From Batkoa obscura (Eukaryota; Entomophthoromycota; Entomophthoromycetes; Entomophthorales; Batkoaceae): DNA of 64,000 nucleotides. Position numbers and translations under genes: made by a program. Shown here piece after piece: positions 47,605-63,148 of this stretch. The notes beneath the pieces are model-generated. The model was given only the letters and a program-made list of their open reading frames with translations, ran no database searches and was not told where the DNA came from. The stretch is from contig JASVEC010000006.1 of assembly GCA_030770535.1 (NCBI GenBank), forward strand, positions 62,001-126,000. Direction: 5' to 3'. Every line of letters begins with the position of its first letter. Positions within the stretch are counted from its first letter, which is position 1.

Positions 47605-48067
47605 ATATTTATGATCTAAAAGTTATGTTCTATTCCAAAATTTTAAATGAACCTAAAAACTTGTTTGATCCCACGATAAAATTTTTTATTAATTTTTTGC
47701 GTATTAAAAATAACCAAAAATATGTTATCAACTGGATTTAAATCTTCAGAAGATCAACTTGGAGTCTGTAGGGGAATAAGTTGACTACAAGGTCATGAAT
47801 TCGAACCTCAAATGTCTTGTTGTGATGTCATTATTAAATACAAGTTTAATTCAATGAATGTGAACTCCTTTGAGATCAATGGTGTGAATAAGTTAATGGG
47901 TTTGTATTTTTTGTGTTGAACTAAGGCATTGGTATAGCTAAGAAACTTTACCAAACCCAAGATAAATAAACTTTTTCAATAACAGTCTTTCCTTTTCTAG
48001 TATACAAATTATTACAGGAATTTTTATCATTGGGTTCTCGTTGTTTCACATTTTCTCTATACAGGGC

Positions 48068-48190
48068 TTAAAAATGATGATTGTGAGAAAGCAGCCGAAT
48101 TTGTGGAAAAGTCTAATAATTTGCCATTTATACGCATTTACTTTCAAAGTAATTTAATAGAGCAAACTGAGCCACCCATTGGAAAGGTTT
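48068..48190 (+). pseudogene. Orphan coding-like fragment
   Basis: After an acceptor-like TCTATACAG, a frame reads GLKNDDCEKAAEFVEKSNNL and PFIRIYFQSNLIEQTEPPIG, then KV-stop. Balanced residue use (Cys, Glu, Pro, Arg) suggests true coding origin. No upstream exon could be found, so it is probably the 3' remnant of a lost gene. Family unknown. Confidence 0.35.
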
Positions 48191-48313
48191 AATTCGTTGG
48201 TAATAAGCCAATCATCATTAAAATTTTAATTAAATTAGATCATTTAATTTATTTATTCTGATTTATTGTTGTTTTTACTATTTTTTATAATATTGGAGTA
48301 ATATACACTAAAA

Positions 48314-51279
<2,966 letters not shown>

Positions 51280-51453
51280 TTTTATTTTTAATAATAAAGT
51301 GTTAGTATTTTATACTGTTTAAATTTTAAATGCTTAATAAAAAGCATAGTATTCTATTTGTACTTAAAACTATTTATTTTTAAATCATTGTTAATAATTT
51401 AACCCCAATTTTTTACTATATTAAATTAAAACCTTATTACATCTCTTTACTAG

Positions 51454-54400
51454 TTATAAATTCTTATGGTAAAACGAAAACCCTTCGAATTTCTTTTGTT
51501 GTACTGGGGTTAGCATGGAGGAGGTAGGCGTTAACGTAGGAGGCTGTGAAGTAAACTCTTCATCAAAGTTTGTTACATCCTTTCCATTTTTAACCTTGGG
51601 TATATAAGGTGGTGTAACTTGACGTTTGAGGTGGGCATCCCAATCAATATCTCTAAAGTAAGGATGCTGCTTAATTTCGCCGCTCCCACTTGGACCACAT
51701 CCTATTCGTTTCTTTGGATCTTTGGTTAATAAGCGCTCCAAAATAGATACTGTAGTACGGGGTAATGAGAGTGGGTATAAAACTTCATCTTCAATAATTG
51801 AGTCAAAGATTTCCATATCATCCGCTCCAGTAAATGGCGACTATAAAATATTAAAATGTTGTTTAGTATTTTAGATATTTATGATCAATTACCTGTCCTA
51901 AAGTCATTTGATACATCAAAACACCTAAGGACCACCAATCTACTGAAGAGCCATATTTGCGTTCATTGAGGATCTATAGAAAATCAATATTAATATCAAG
52001 TGTTAATAAATGATTTTACCTCAGGAGCCATAAATTCAGGTGTTCCACAAAAGGTTGAAGTGATTGAGCCATAAGGCATGTTAAGCTTACACAACCCATA
52101 ATCTGCTACTTTAATATGACCATCCCCACAAAGCATAATGTTATCCAATTTCAAATCACGATAAATGATATTTCGCTTATGCAAAAACTCTAAAGCCAAA
52201 ATAACCTCTACAGTGTAAAACCTGGTTTGAGTAGGTGTAAAATTGCGTAAACGTTGGATCAGAGACATGAGATCTCCACCAATTACATACTCCATTACAA
52301 AAAAGATAGACGCATTTGATGTAAAACAAGCTTCCATGTGTACAAGGAATGGATGTCTCTCTTTTGTAGTTTGTTTAAAAACTTCACGCTCCGATTTTAA
52401 TGCATCCACTTCATCATTTTCAATTGCCGCATCTTTCTTTAAAATTTTTATTGCTACCAATTCTTTTGTCTCTTTAACTTCCCCAAGCATTACTTTTCCG
52501 AAGTTGCCTCGACCAAGTACTACCAATAGGTTATAATCTTTAATTGTAACCTTCCTTGGTTTAGAAGCTGGCTTTGGTGTACCGATAGTAGCTTTGACAG
52601 GTGCTATATCCGTTGGTCTAGTAGTCAACGCAGGTATCTTAAGTTCGGTAATAGCAGGCTTTTCATCCACTTTTTCTATAAATGGAACACTATTAACCTT
52701 ATTATGGCTTATGATACCTGGTACTTCCAATGAAGGTGAGGATTTTTGACCCGTTGGTGAATCTATTGGTGATCCTGAAGTAGTTATCATTGAAGGTTTA
52801 ACTGGTGAAGTTGGGAGACGCATACCAGCATCTGACTTTGATCTTCTTTCAGCTGCGACAAGCTGTTTTGCCATTTCCCTACTAAGGCCACAAAAGTTGG
52901 GTACAAAGTGCATACAATCAATATGACTAGTAATACCACATTCTAAACAAAGTTTAATTATATTGAAATTTAAAAACAATTAAACAATACCTATACACTT
53001 CTTTCCATTGTCTCTAACCAAAGAAAGCATCTGTCCACAATGACAACACCAGTTGGCACCGAGTGTGGTTGAACTTTCAAATCGATGTGGGATGTTATAA
53101 ATCTTATTAAGGCTTTTACGACCACTATTATCATCATTGGAACGTGTGATGCAGGTAGTAAGGGCATCTGGTGCACAAGCAATATGACAAAAGTATCGAC
53201 AATCTTGACAGTGATATTCAGTGGAGTTCACTGTCAATTTATTACATACGGAGCATGTAAGTGGTCGATAAACCACACGTCGAGCAAAACGATGTCCTTT
53301 AATCTCAGCTGCAACAGCTTCTTTCCCTACCCTCAATGCACCTTGACGTCCAAGTAAAGCTTGTGGTTTTTTAGGGATATTTGATTTAACTATAAAAGTT
53401 AATTTTATATTTCAATACCAATTAAAAAAATATTTACTAAAGTTCATCCTTAACAGCAATTTACCAACTGGTTCCACCTTAAACCAATCCTCAATGACTT
53501 CAAAATCACTGCCATCTGCGGTAGATCGAACGACTGTTTTTGATCGATTGATTTGACCTGATGCATCTGCAGGTGCCCACCCTATATTTCCTGCATTTCT
53601 TTTACGAATATCATCAGAAACTTCAGCAAGCGGGATCCAGAGTAATCCAACAATTGAGGGTGGTTTGTCTTTATATTCATTAACAATATGAAGTTCCATT
53701 TCATTTGCTTTATGTACTTTAGCAACAAAGTGATCCACTTTACGATCAATAAAGTTGAGCTTGATTTTGCCTCTTGCTTTACCATCGATTTGGAACACAA
53801 TCGTTGACGTTATAGGATCTATGTTTTGTAGGTTCTGCTCAGAAAGAAGTTTGATTTTGATTGTTCCTGTCATTGGTCTACGTAAGCCCGGTTTTAATAG
53901 GTTTTGTTCTATAAAAAAATTTATTTATTATACAATATCATAGTCTCATAATAACATTACTACCTTCAGGATCCTCAAGTGAAAGAGTAGTTAAGGTCAA
54001 AGGCTTAAGCTCCCTTAGCGCTAAGTTAAATATTCTAATCTTATCGTTGCTATCCGCCAGTTTTAGAATTGCTTCATTTTGAGAGTCAGGCGCAGCTAGA
54101 TCTTTATTTAGGGCAGTAGTACCTTGAAACTTTTCATAGGCAGCTTTTACTTTTTCTTCAATTTCTAATCTATGCTGAATCTCTTGTATACGATACGTAA
54201 TCATTTCCCTTGATAATGGAGGATTATGTTTACGAAAATCTATACGTTTTAAATAATTGTGATAGTTAAGTAAGTACTCTATTACCAAGGACGGACAACT
54301 TCCCTTTGGAAAGGTTTTGAGTGGGCTTTTTATTTAGGTTTTTAAATAGGTCTGAGGTACCTATGTATGTTAAAGTTTGTGCATAATAAAACAAAAACAA

Positions 54401-54696
54401 GTTACTTGTGAATGAAGTGTCTTGATCCTGAGGGGCACTTCTTCTAATCATTGAGATAAGCTTCTCTCTTTCTGAACGAAAATAGCTTAAAATAGTTTCA
54501 CTTTGTTGAATTCCGTCTTCACATTGAGCAATAATATCCGGCTTTGAATGCGCCGATAGCATATGTTTAAAACCAGCCAAAACAGTCTCCTCATGGGAGA
54601 TTTTGGCTTCGATTTCTTTGAGTTTATTTGTAAGGTCCTCCTTGAGATTGAATTAAGTTTTTGTCAAAAAAATTATCAAGGTAAACTTACTGCCAT
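51454..54696 (-). CDS. PKC1: Protein kinase C, fungal Pkc1 type
   Basis: Rho1-regulated kinase at the top of the cell-wall integrity MAP-kinase pathway. Probable start [20 protein letters not shown] (ATG 54694-54696, spliced at once). In order: HR1 repeat 1 ([20 protein letters not shown]), HR1 repeat 2 ([20 protein letters not shown]), a C2-like domain (53412-53873, [19 protein letters not shown]), C1a ([20 protein letters not shown]) and C1b ([20 protein letters not shown]), each with the H/C zinc pattern. Then the kinase: [40 protein letters not shown] and the activation-loop [12 protein letters not shown]. The AGC tail has [12 protein letters not shown] and the hydrophobic motif [13 protein letters not shown]1-HR1-C2-C1-C1-kinase is the fungal Pkc1 order. 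A longer N-terminus cannot be excluded. Confidence 0.96.
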
Positions 54697-55068
54697 AATG
54701 GCTACTTCAATACCTGTATCCTATACAAATGTTTTTTTTAATAAAGCAAGGTTATTATGCTAAGTAGTGGTTAAAATTAAGAGAAATGTATAATTTAGCT
54801 TTGCTTTAAAAAAATAAAATAAAATGCCGCCATGGCATTGCCAATTTATGTTTTACATCATACCCTTTATTTGTCAGGAAATAAATCTATTGAAATGTAG
54901 CCAATAATAAATGAGCGGCATATTCATCAAAAATCGTTGTCAATTGTAAAGTTTGATGCCTTAATAAAAAGTGGCTCAACCAAACGGTTGAATTAGTTAA
55001 TAGGGAATTCTCATAAATTTAATTGGTATTTATGAAAATGCGAAGATATGAACTATTAATTTTACAAT
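54697..55068. other. Intergenic region upstream of PKC1
   Basis: About 370 bp before the PKC1 start; AT-rich, no ORF. A short upstream exon for PKC1 could lie here (an acceptor-like TTTGTATAG is seen on the minus strand near 54,725). Confidence 0.4.
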
Positions 55069-55407
55069 ACTTTTAATATAAATTCAAAAGAACGAGGAAT
55101 AATTAAACAAAAATCATTGGATAAAGAGTCCATCGAAGAAAGCCTGATGATATATAGAAATTTAGAAGGTGCATCTAATGAAAATATAATTTTAGATAGC
55201 AGCATAGATCTCGGTGTTATATTTTTAGCTGACAAGCAGACTTATCAAGATCATACATTTAGAGTTATAACACATCACTTTTCTGAGGATAGTGTTCAAA
55301 AATTATATTTCCGTTGTGATACCAAAGGCACAGGTTGTGTAATAACAGATGTCGATATGTTTGGTGAATGTCTAGATCATATGCATAATGAGTATTATGA
55401 ACTTTAA
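55069..55407 (+). CDS. FLYWCH-like zinc-finger ORF, possibly transposon-derived
   Basis: An open frame of about 100 codons with no ATG until 55,147; a TTG lies at 55,117. It reads ADKQTYQDHTFRVITHHFSE then VQKLYFRCDTKGTGCVITDV and GECLDHMHNEYYEL-stop. The spacing aromatic-x-C, six residues, C, then H-x-H about 20 residues later is the FLYWCH/MULE-type C2H2 pattern. Such domains sit at the N-terminus of Mutator-like transposases and in domesticated host proteins. No transposase core follows. Family assignment is by pattern only; it could be a relic or a small domesticated protein. Confidence 0.4.
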   Translation, partial: TFNINSKERGIIKQKSLDKESIEESLMIYRNLEGASNENIILDSSIDLGVIFLADKQTYQDHTFRVITHHFSEDSVQKLYFRCDTKGTGCVITDVDMFGECLDHMHNEYYEL

Positions 55408-57126
55408 AGAAAGGTATGGGATGTTTGACTAAATAAAGTAATAAAAATTGTTGCTAATTTATTTTTAATTAAAGTAATTTATTAACCTTTAATACTTGGG
55501 GATGTATTTTTTTGTTTAAGAATTTTACTAGTAGTTTTTTCACTTAAATAGCGCTTAAAAATGGAAAAAGTAATGAAACCAAAAAAAACATCCCCATATC
55601 TTCATTACTTGTTAACTCATATTTCTCAAGCACTTGTGTTTTTGTGTTTAATACGATAAACAGATATATTTTATCCTGAGCTTTTAATGGTTTCATATAA
55701 ATAATAGATAAAAAAACATAACAAAGGTTAATATAGTAGTAAATCAAAATATAGACCTATAGAAATCAAATCATTCCATTAAGTGGGCAACTAAACCTGA
55801 AGTTAAAAATCCTGATTAATATTGATTAATAACTTGTTGATTCTATATTTCTATTTTACCAGTTTTTTAATAGCAAATAGAAAACCCATAATTAACGGAA
55901 AGTTTTCTACTAGAAACGTATTTGCCAATATAGTTTCTATATAATTACTATTCCTCTAGTGACTACCCAAATAAACATTATCTTAAACTCAATACAAAGA
56001 ATTAAATCGACCTAAGCATAAAAGTAGCAGCTATTGCCATCAATAATTCACTAATAAAAGTGGCTAAAGTACTATAAAGTGACATTGATTCGGTTCTTAA
56101 CTCAGTATTTAAAATACTTCCGACCATTAAAGTAACTGTTTGAATATATATTATGTCATTTTAAATTTACTTTAATATAAAAGCTCAATTTTTTATTTAA
56201 GTATAAACTATCTTGTAGTAAAACATTTTGTCACTGTAAACCAACATTTTTACCGCTATGAACTTTAAATACGTATAAAACTTTTGGAGCAACTTAGTAT
56301 ATACATAGCCTAACAGTATTAAATCAAATCTTGTGTTGGTAGAATTAGATCCAATTTAATTGATATTAATTTTAAAATAGATGGTTTTGGCTAATAGCCT
56401 TTTTTAATACCTGGTGCTAATAGTCTCAATAAGATGAAGAGTTAACAAGCACCTTACAGTAAGAAAAGTTTTATATACTATGGCTGAATAAAAAATAAAT
56501 AAGGTTTAAAATTACTAGATGTTCTTGTAACATAACTAAAATATAACAGTACCATATCATTTAAATGACATTAATAATGTTGTATTAATTATAGAATAAA
56601 AAGAAAGGGAAAGATCACAATGAATTAATTTTAATTATAACTATCAATACAGTAATTAATCGAATTTTTGCATTTTAATATAAAAATAGTCACTTTACTA
56701 TAATTTCACATACCAAAAAAATCAATAAACCTAACCAATCATTGAAAAATAAAAATAAAATAGGGTTATTAAACTTCTAGCATAATATTAAGTTGAGGGG
56801 AGATCATATCATGGGATACAAAAATTACATAGCATCTATATATTATGATTATTGATTGCTAATATAAATAAGCTATGGTATAACAGTATAGTATAATATT
56901 ATTTTCGTATTGACAGAATACTATCGTTTCCAGCAATATGGATTTTGATTTACAACGATTGCTAAAAACTTAGTTATCTACGTCACAGAAAAAGCTGTCA
57001 AATTTCAAACTTCATCGAAATTTAAGAATACGAAAAACGTGACTAAGATTTTAAATTCATCGCCTAAATTTTAAGTATAAAAATCAAAAAAATCAAAATT
57101 CACTTTCATCTTTTAAGACTTTAAGA
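55408..57126. other. Gene-free region with a family A MITE
   Basis: About 1.7 kb without a supported gene. It holds family A copy A5 at 55497-55599; the rest is AT-rich. The part close to 57,127 should hold the GCDH promoter. Confidence 0.6.
55497..55599. mobile_element. Family A MITE, copy A5
   Basis: About 103 bp, TGGGGATGTATTTTTTTGTT at the left and AAAACATCCCCATAT at the right. Same orientation as A3/A4 with interior TTTTTCACTTAAATAGCGCT. It starts about 90 bp after the FLYWCH-like ORF. Confidence 0.8.
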
Positions 57127-58855
57127 ATGAAACTAAATACAATTATAAATCAAAGCAAAAAGCTTATAGGTAAGCTGAAGACGCATTTACATCTATAAGA
57201 GTCATATTGATTTAATTTTTTATAATTTTAGCTATAAAAACTAAGGTGAGATATGCATCCAACTCAAGTAAGCTTAATTATTCAATTATAAAGCTATAAG
57301 CTTAACCATTTCTTTAGCCTTTATAAAATACGATTGGAAAGATCCATTAAACCTTGAATCCGCTCTTACTGAAGAGGAAAAATTGATGCGGTAACATTTA
57401 ATATTTTTTTAAAAACATACATTAACTCCTCTATAGAGACACTGCCAGAAACTATTGTCAAAATAAATTAATGCCAAGGGTACTAAAAGGGTTCAGAGAT
57501 GAATGTAGGAATTATTTTATTATTCTTTTAAAAACATCATATTAATAAATATAGCTTTTGACAGAGAAATCTTAAGTGAAATGGGTGAATTAGGTTTATT
57601 AGGTGCTACTATCAATGGTTATAATTGTGCTGGTGCTTCTTCAGTAGCCTATGGATTGATTGCACGTGAAGTAGAAAGGTGAGTATACAATCATTAATTT
57701 TAAATAAATGATTATTTACTTTAAATCCAGAGTAGATAGTGGCTACCGTTCAGCGATGAGTGTACAGTCTTCATTAGTAATGCATCCAATTTACGCTTAT
57801 GGTACAGAAGCACAAAAGGGAAAATATTTACCAAAACTAGGTAAGAAATAATATTTAGATTTTCATAAAAATTAGAGAGCTGAGATCAAATTAGCTAGCG
57901 GTGAACTTGTTGGTTGCTTCGGATTAACGGAACCTAACCATGGGTCAGATCCTAGTTCCATGGAAACAAAGGCCGTTAAACAATCGGATGGATCCTATGT
58001 TTTAAATGGGGCTAAAAATTGGATCACTAATTCACCTATTGCTGATGTATTTGTAGTTTGGGCAAAAGATACCAGCGATAATAAGATTAAAGGATTCATA
58101 TTGGAAAAGGTAAGCGAAAAGCTGATAGTGGTTAAAATAAGATTATAAGGTTCAATTTATTAGGGTATGTCCGGTTTATCTGCTCCGAAAATTGAAGGTA
58201 AATTTTCATTAAGGGCTTCCATCACTGGTATGATTGCCATGGAAGATGTTAAAGTACCAGCTGAAAATTTATTGCCAAATGTGTCTGGATTAAAAGTAAA
58301 TTTATTATATACTCATTTGATTTATATTAAAACTATCTCAGGGTCCCTTTGGTTGTTTAAATAATGCTAGATATGGTATCGCATGGGGTACCTTAGGAGC
58401 AGCTGAATTCTGTTTAAGTCAGGCTAGAGAATATACTTTAGATCGTAAGCAATTTGGTGTACCATTAGCTAGCTTTCAATTAATTCAAAAGAAATTTGCA
58501 GACGCTAATACTGAAGTAAGTTAAAATTTATCAAGTCGCCTTCATACATTTTGAACCGTTATTATAGATAGCTATTGCTTTAATGTCATGCTTACAAGTG
58601 GGTAGATTAAAAGATGCGGGTAAAATAGCCCCTGAAATGATTTCTTTAATTAAACGTAATTCATGTGGAAAATCATTGGAAATCAGTAGAAATATGAGAG
58701 ATGTTTTGGGAGGCAATGGTATCTCTGATGAATACCATATTATACGTCATGTACTCAATCTAGAATCCGTTAATACTTATGAGGGTACTCATGATATCCA
58801 TGCTTTGATTTTAGGTAGAGGTATTACTGGAATTCCAGCTTTTGAAACTAAATAA
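57127..58855 (+). CDS. GCDH: Glutaryl-CoA dehydrogenase, mitochondrial
   Basis: FAD-dependent acyl-CoA dehydrogenase converting glutaryl-CoA to crotonyl-CoA in lysine and tryptophan breakdown. The N-terminus ([14 protein letters not shown] then [11 protein letters not shown]) is basic and Ser-rich, fitting mitochondrial import. Eleven or so short exons. Landmarks: [137 protein letters not shown] and the catalytic-base region [20 protein letters not shown], where the Glu of YEG is the base. The end is GIPAFETK, stop 58853-58855. Complete and probably active. Confidence 0.97.
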
Positions 58856-59829
58856 TAAAAATCATCAGTTATTAATTTAGTCTGTTTATTATTTATTGTC
58901 CTTTACATTTTGTATGGTATAAGATATTTGACGTTAGGAAGTGACCTTTATAAATATAATTGTTATATTTAGTGCTCACTAGTATTTCAAGTATTAGATG
59001 TTCTCAAAAATAATTTTTTTTGGGCAAATCTTAACTAAAGAGTACTTTTTAAAAAATAAAAAATAAACAAAAAGGGTGAAAAGACAAAAAAAATAATCAA
59101 CGCATTTTAACAAAAAATTTTATATCTTGTATTTTTTTATATTATTAAAATAGAATATGCTTATACCAAAAAATTAACTACATACCTTGTTAAAATTTAT
59201 TAAACTGAATACCAGAAAAAACCCTGTAAATTCAACCTAAAAGCAGTCACTAGACCGATATAAGAAACTTAAATTCCAAAAGACAGCTGGCTTTTTAATT
59301 AAACTTTTTATTATTTTATAACTCTTTATTTTGCTAGAATTAAGTTTGACGAGTTAAACCCGTCGAGACTTAACTTTGATTAAAAAATTAGGATTGGTAG
59401 CTTTAATATCAGTTAGTTTTAAACTGAAGTTTAATTTTTTTACTGTTTTATCTTTAATAAAACATGTTGATAAAACGTTTTCTGCTACGAAAATAGTCAT
59501 CTTTTTATCTAGCTTTATAATATACAATGAGAGTATTTTTCGTATAGGATTTAACTATGATTTTAAAATCTTTATATTCCATTTTTTATGGACAGAAAGA
59601 ATGAAATGAAAAGATTCATTTTTTTTGTATTTCGTAGTTGAATCGAAATTAAAGTTGAAATAAAATTTTAAGTTTAGCCAAGTATTTAATCTTAGCCATA
59701 TTAATTATCTTTTTTTCTCTTTTTAATTTTCAAGAGTCTCCCGGCGGCTAAAATCAACCTGTGGATCCCTTTCAAGCCAATAAAAATAACCATGAAGAAG
59801 AAATTACTTAGTACATCCAGCTAGCATGA
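58856..59829. other. Intergenic region, GCDH to the Dicer-like locus
   Basis: About 970 bp, very AT-rich and A/T-homopolymer-rich near 59,000-59,200. A plus-strand frame at 59376-59609 is hydrophobic low-complexity and is not called. Confidence 0.5.
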
Positions 59830-62175
59830 TGGGTTTTTCAGAAGCCAAATTCGTGCAGCATAGTTATGATTCATCACAATCAGAGAGTATAATAGAAATG
59901 TCAGATGATGATTCGGACTCAATACAGTTGAATATATTAGCAGGAGATATAAATTATATATAGCGTGGATATGGAAATCGGGCTACAATATAACTTTATG
60001 GATCAGAAGGACAAGATGAACCAGCGGAAAGCATAGATGATAATTGGGAAATGGTTAGAGCATATGAATTAAAAACGCCTAGGGATTGGGATGACACTTA
60101 CAAAGGCTGGGATAATCCTTATTTCAATATGGTTAATGTGGATAGTCTGAATGCAATAGATGAAACAAAAAAATACCATCCAACTATTATTATAACTCAA
60201 AAACCACTGCCAAAATTCAACCCAATTAAGTTTTATATTAATGGCACCATTGTGTATTTAAAATCAAAGAGTCGTATAAATCAAAGATCAAACTAACTGA
60301 GACGGAATTAGAAGCACTTTTAAAGTTTACGTTATTAAGCTTTGGACTTATTTATAATGAAACTTTTGAATGTGATGTAAACAAAATCCATTGTTTTGTT
60401 GCACCAACTAAAATCAACAGAGATATAGAGGATTTAATTGATTGGAGCATAATAAATAATGTGATAAGTCCCCTAGTCGCCTTGAATTTAGCCAAGATCA
60501 AATGTTGATAGTTAAGGATTTAATAAATAATTGTGAGCAATACGAATTAAAGGAGGTTAGGGGTAATCTTTATCCAAACTCAATAGTGTCTGCAAATGTC
60601 AATATGGGAAAAAGTAGAAATAAATTTTTTATACAATACTATAGAACAATGTTAAACTGTAAAGTTATTAATTTAGAATCACTAATATTTGAAGTGGAGG
60701 ATATATGCACTATATCCAATTGCCTTGCTCCTAAGCCTAATGAAACAAAAAAAGCAGAAAAGGGCTTGTATATTTATTAGCAGGGTTTGCACTGGTTTAT
60801 TCATTGCCCTTATCCGTATTCAATATGATAACTCTACTGCCTTCTTTAATATCAAGGTTAGATCACCTGCTTCTGATGAAAGAGGTTAAATTAATACTAC
60901 AATTACCCGAAATAGTTGACGAACATTTACCTGAAGCCTTGACATTTCGAGGTGCAGATAGATCAATGAATTTAGAAAGATTTGAATATTTCGGAGATGG
61001 GGTTTTAAATTTAGTTTCGGCTATCCATGCCTTTTTAAACTTTCCAGATCGTAATAACCGTCAGAGGGATCTTGCTATAGAGCAATGTATGGTAACAGAA
61101 AATTATATGAACTTTGTAGAGCTTCACAATTGTATAGTTATTTCATCCCTTGTAGCTTTATCTCTGCAAATTGACGCCCCCTGGGTTTAAAAGCAGAAAT
61201 CATTCTTATAATACTGTAAATGCATTTTCTATATGTGGTAAACTATTAGTAGACGTTATAGAGGCTATCCTGAGGGCTGGTTTATTATCAGGTGAAGAGG
61301 GATTAGGAATAAAATGTGCCGGAGCATTGGATATAATATCAGATGGTTATGGAAATAAGGACATTCTACGAGGGCGTCTAATTACTCAAAGTAAAATTGT
61401 AAAACTTATTACACCACCTAGCTTTGATATTGGCTATATCCAATTTGTAATTGGATACGAATTTATGTTTTTAATACTTTCAGTTGAAGCTTTTAGGTGT
61501 ATTGACAATACAACATTTATCCCAACTCAAAAACAACCCGAATATTTAGGTGGTAAAGTATTATATTATTTTGCAGCATCGTATGTCTTTCATAATTTTC
61601 CAATTCAACAACCTGGTGGTCTTACTGAAATTAGAGGACACTCAATGAAAAATGATGATATTTTGTCATCAATAATGGTGACTTCGGGTCTCCACAACTT
61701 TATTATTGCTAAGGACAACATTGCAATGAATAGACCTAGAAATAGTGATGTATCGTCATAGCTGTTAAACTCTGGATTGGCATCACTTTTAGGGAGTGTA
61801 CTTACTGATTCAATTTTTAATATGTAAGCTATACAACAAGTATTTAATAGAATTGTAAAGCCTATTTATAATCATTCTTTTCAATCCAGATGCACCACTC
61901 CAGATCCAGGACTTCCCTTTGATGCGTATATGGAAAGGAAAGGATGTACCGGATTAGCTCATCAGTTTACTACTACTACTACCACTACAAAAACCAATCG
62001 TACACAAACGGTACTTTGGATTATTATGATCCATGGTCATATTGTTTGTGGTAAAATAAGAGAAAACCAACGAGATGCTAAAGATGATGCGGTGATAGCT
62101 CTGATTAATAAAATCAATGCAAGAGAAGTATCACTTGAACAATTACGTACTTGTTCTCAAAGAGATTTTATCTGA
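59830..62175 (+). pseudogene. Decayed Dicer-like gene (C-terminal two-thirds)
   Basis: Dicer is the RNase III that cuts long dsRNA into small RNAs. Successive frames carry Dicer parts in the right order: IIITQKPLPKFNPIKFYING (segment after the dimerisation domain), LTETELEALLKFTLLSFGLI, a PAZ-like region with DLINNCEQYELKEVRGNLYP; RNase IIIa with NLERFEYFGDGVLNLVSAIH and KLLVDVIEAILRAG (all four acidic positions kept); RNase IIIb with KQPEYLGGKVLYYFAASYVF and PGGLTEIRGHSMKNDDILSS; and a dsRBD-like end (VCGKIRENQRDAKDDAVIAL). In IIIb the essential LGD Asp is Gly. The frame changes at about 60.26, 60.48, 60.78, 61.17 and 61.75 kb, mostly without splice signals. No helicase domain precedes it; an acidic open stretch starts near 59,830. 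Probably a pseudogene; an unusual spliced gene is less likely. Confidence 0.8.
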
Positions 62176-63148
62176 GAAAAGAAAAGTTTTAATAATAATA
62201 AAGAAGTTTGCAACCTAATGAAAGTTTATTAGGTATTCAATTATACGTTTTATTGATTTATGTACTAATAATGCATATTTACAGTTACACTTATTTAAAA
62301 TCTAAAATTTGAAATTTCATCCAAACCAAGTTATTCAAGTAGTTATATTACAGCTAAAAAAATATTTATACCCAAATTTTACTGATATATTAAATTGTCA
62401 ATGTTATTGAATTTTTTAAACTTCACATAATAATTTTGACTTTATCTTAACATCTTATTATTTTATTATAAAAACAAATTTTCCAGTATAAAATCATAAA
62501 ATTGAAATTTAGCTGTTATCTAAAAACACTGTAGCCATATTGACAAAGTTACTCTTAATTTAGAGCACAATTGAATATAAATTTATAAACCTGAATATAT
62601 CTCTTTCCAAGTAAATTTATTCAATTTAAAATTAAATACAGATGGATTGGTGACCGTTCCAATCCTATCGAACTTAATAAGTATTCTGTTCACTACTTAA
62701 ATCACTTACTTGATATCGTTTGCATTATAAATTTTCCTTTTCATCTTCTAATAAAGCATTTAAGCGTTTTTTCATCACTTGGAAAAGTGAAAAAATCTTG
62801 AAAAGGAGGGGGATTGTTTTAATACTTTGTTCACTTTTTATGAAATAAAATATGAAGAAATACTTTTTAAATAGTGAAATGAAAACATTTCTATATTATT
62901 AACTTTAATTTTGAAAATTAAATCTACTAATCGTTTACTTTCTCACCCTTCATTTTTATATCTTCCTCTTACTACTATCCATTTATTATTCAGGTTATTA
63001 TCTGACTGTCTTTGCCTTTAATAATAAAAGCATTCAAGATATTTCTCCTTTAAGATTTGAAAAAACTCAAATAGAATCATCATAAAAAACACACTAAATT
63101 TTCAATTTACTTACTTTTTTCAATCATAAAACTAAACTTTCATTAAAA
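62176..63148. other. Intergenic region before ADAT1
   Basis: About 970 bp, AT-rich, with a GAGGGGGATTG patch near 62,808. No ORF or repeat recognised. It should contain the ADAT1 promoter. Confidence 0.5.

Larger units (their letters stand above)
47277..48313. other. Divergent intergenic region, NCAPH2 / SEC18
   Basis: About 1 kb between divergent starts. It holds the family B copy B3, a less AT-rich stretch at 47,740-47,960, and a short coding-like fragment at 48,068-48,190. It must contain both promoters. Confidence 0.55.

Noticed and set aside
47798-47818. TTCGAACC / GGTTCGAATTC, resembling a tRNA B box
   Set aside because: No foldable T stem, A box or acceptor stem around it on either strand.
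55544-55747. Minus-strand ORF across family A copy A5
   Set aside because: Mostly MITE sequence; no conserved protein features.
59376-59609. 77-codon hydrophobic plus-strand ORF
   Set aside because: AT-rich low-complexity translation (Phe/Leu/Ile/Lys) without conserved motif or splice context.
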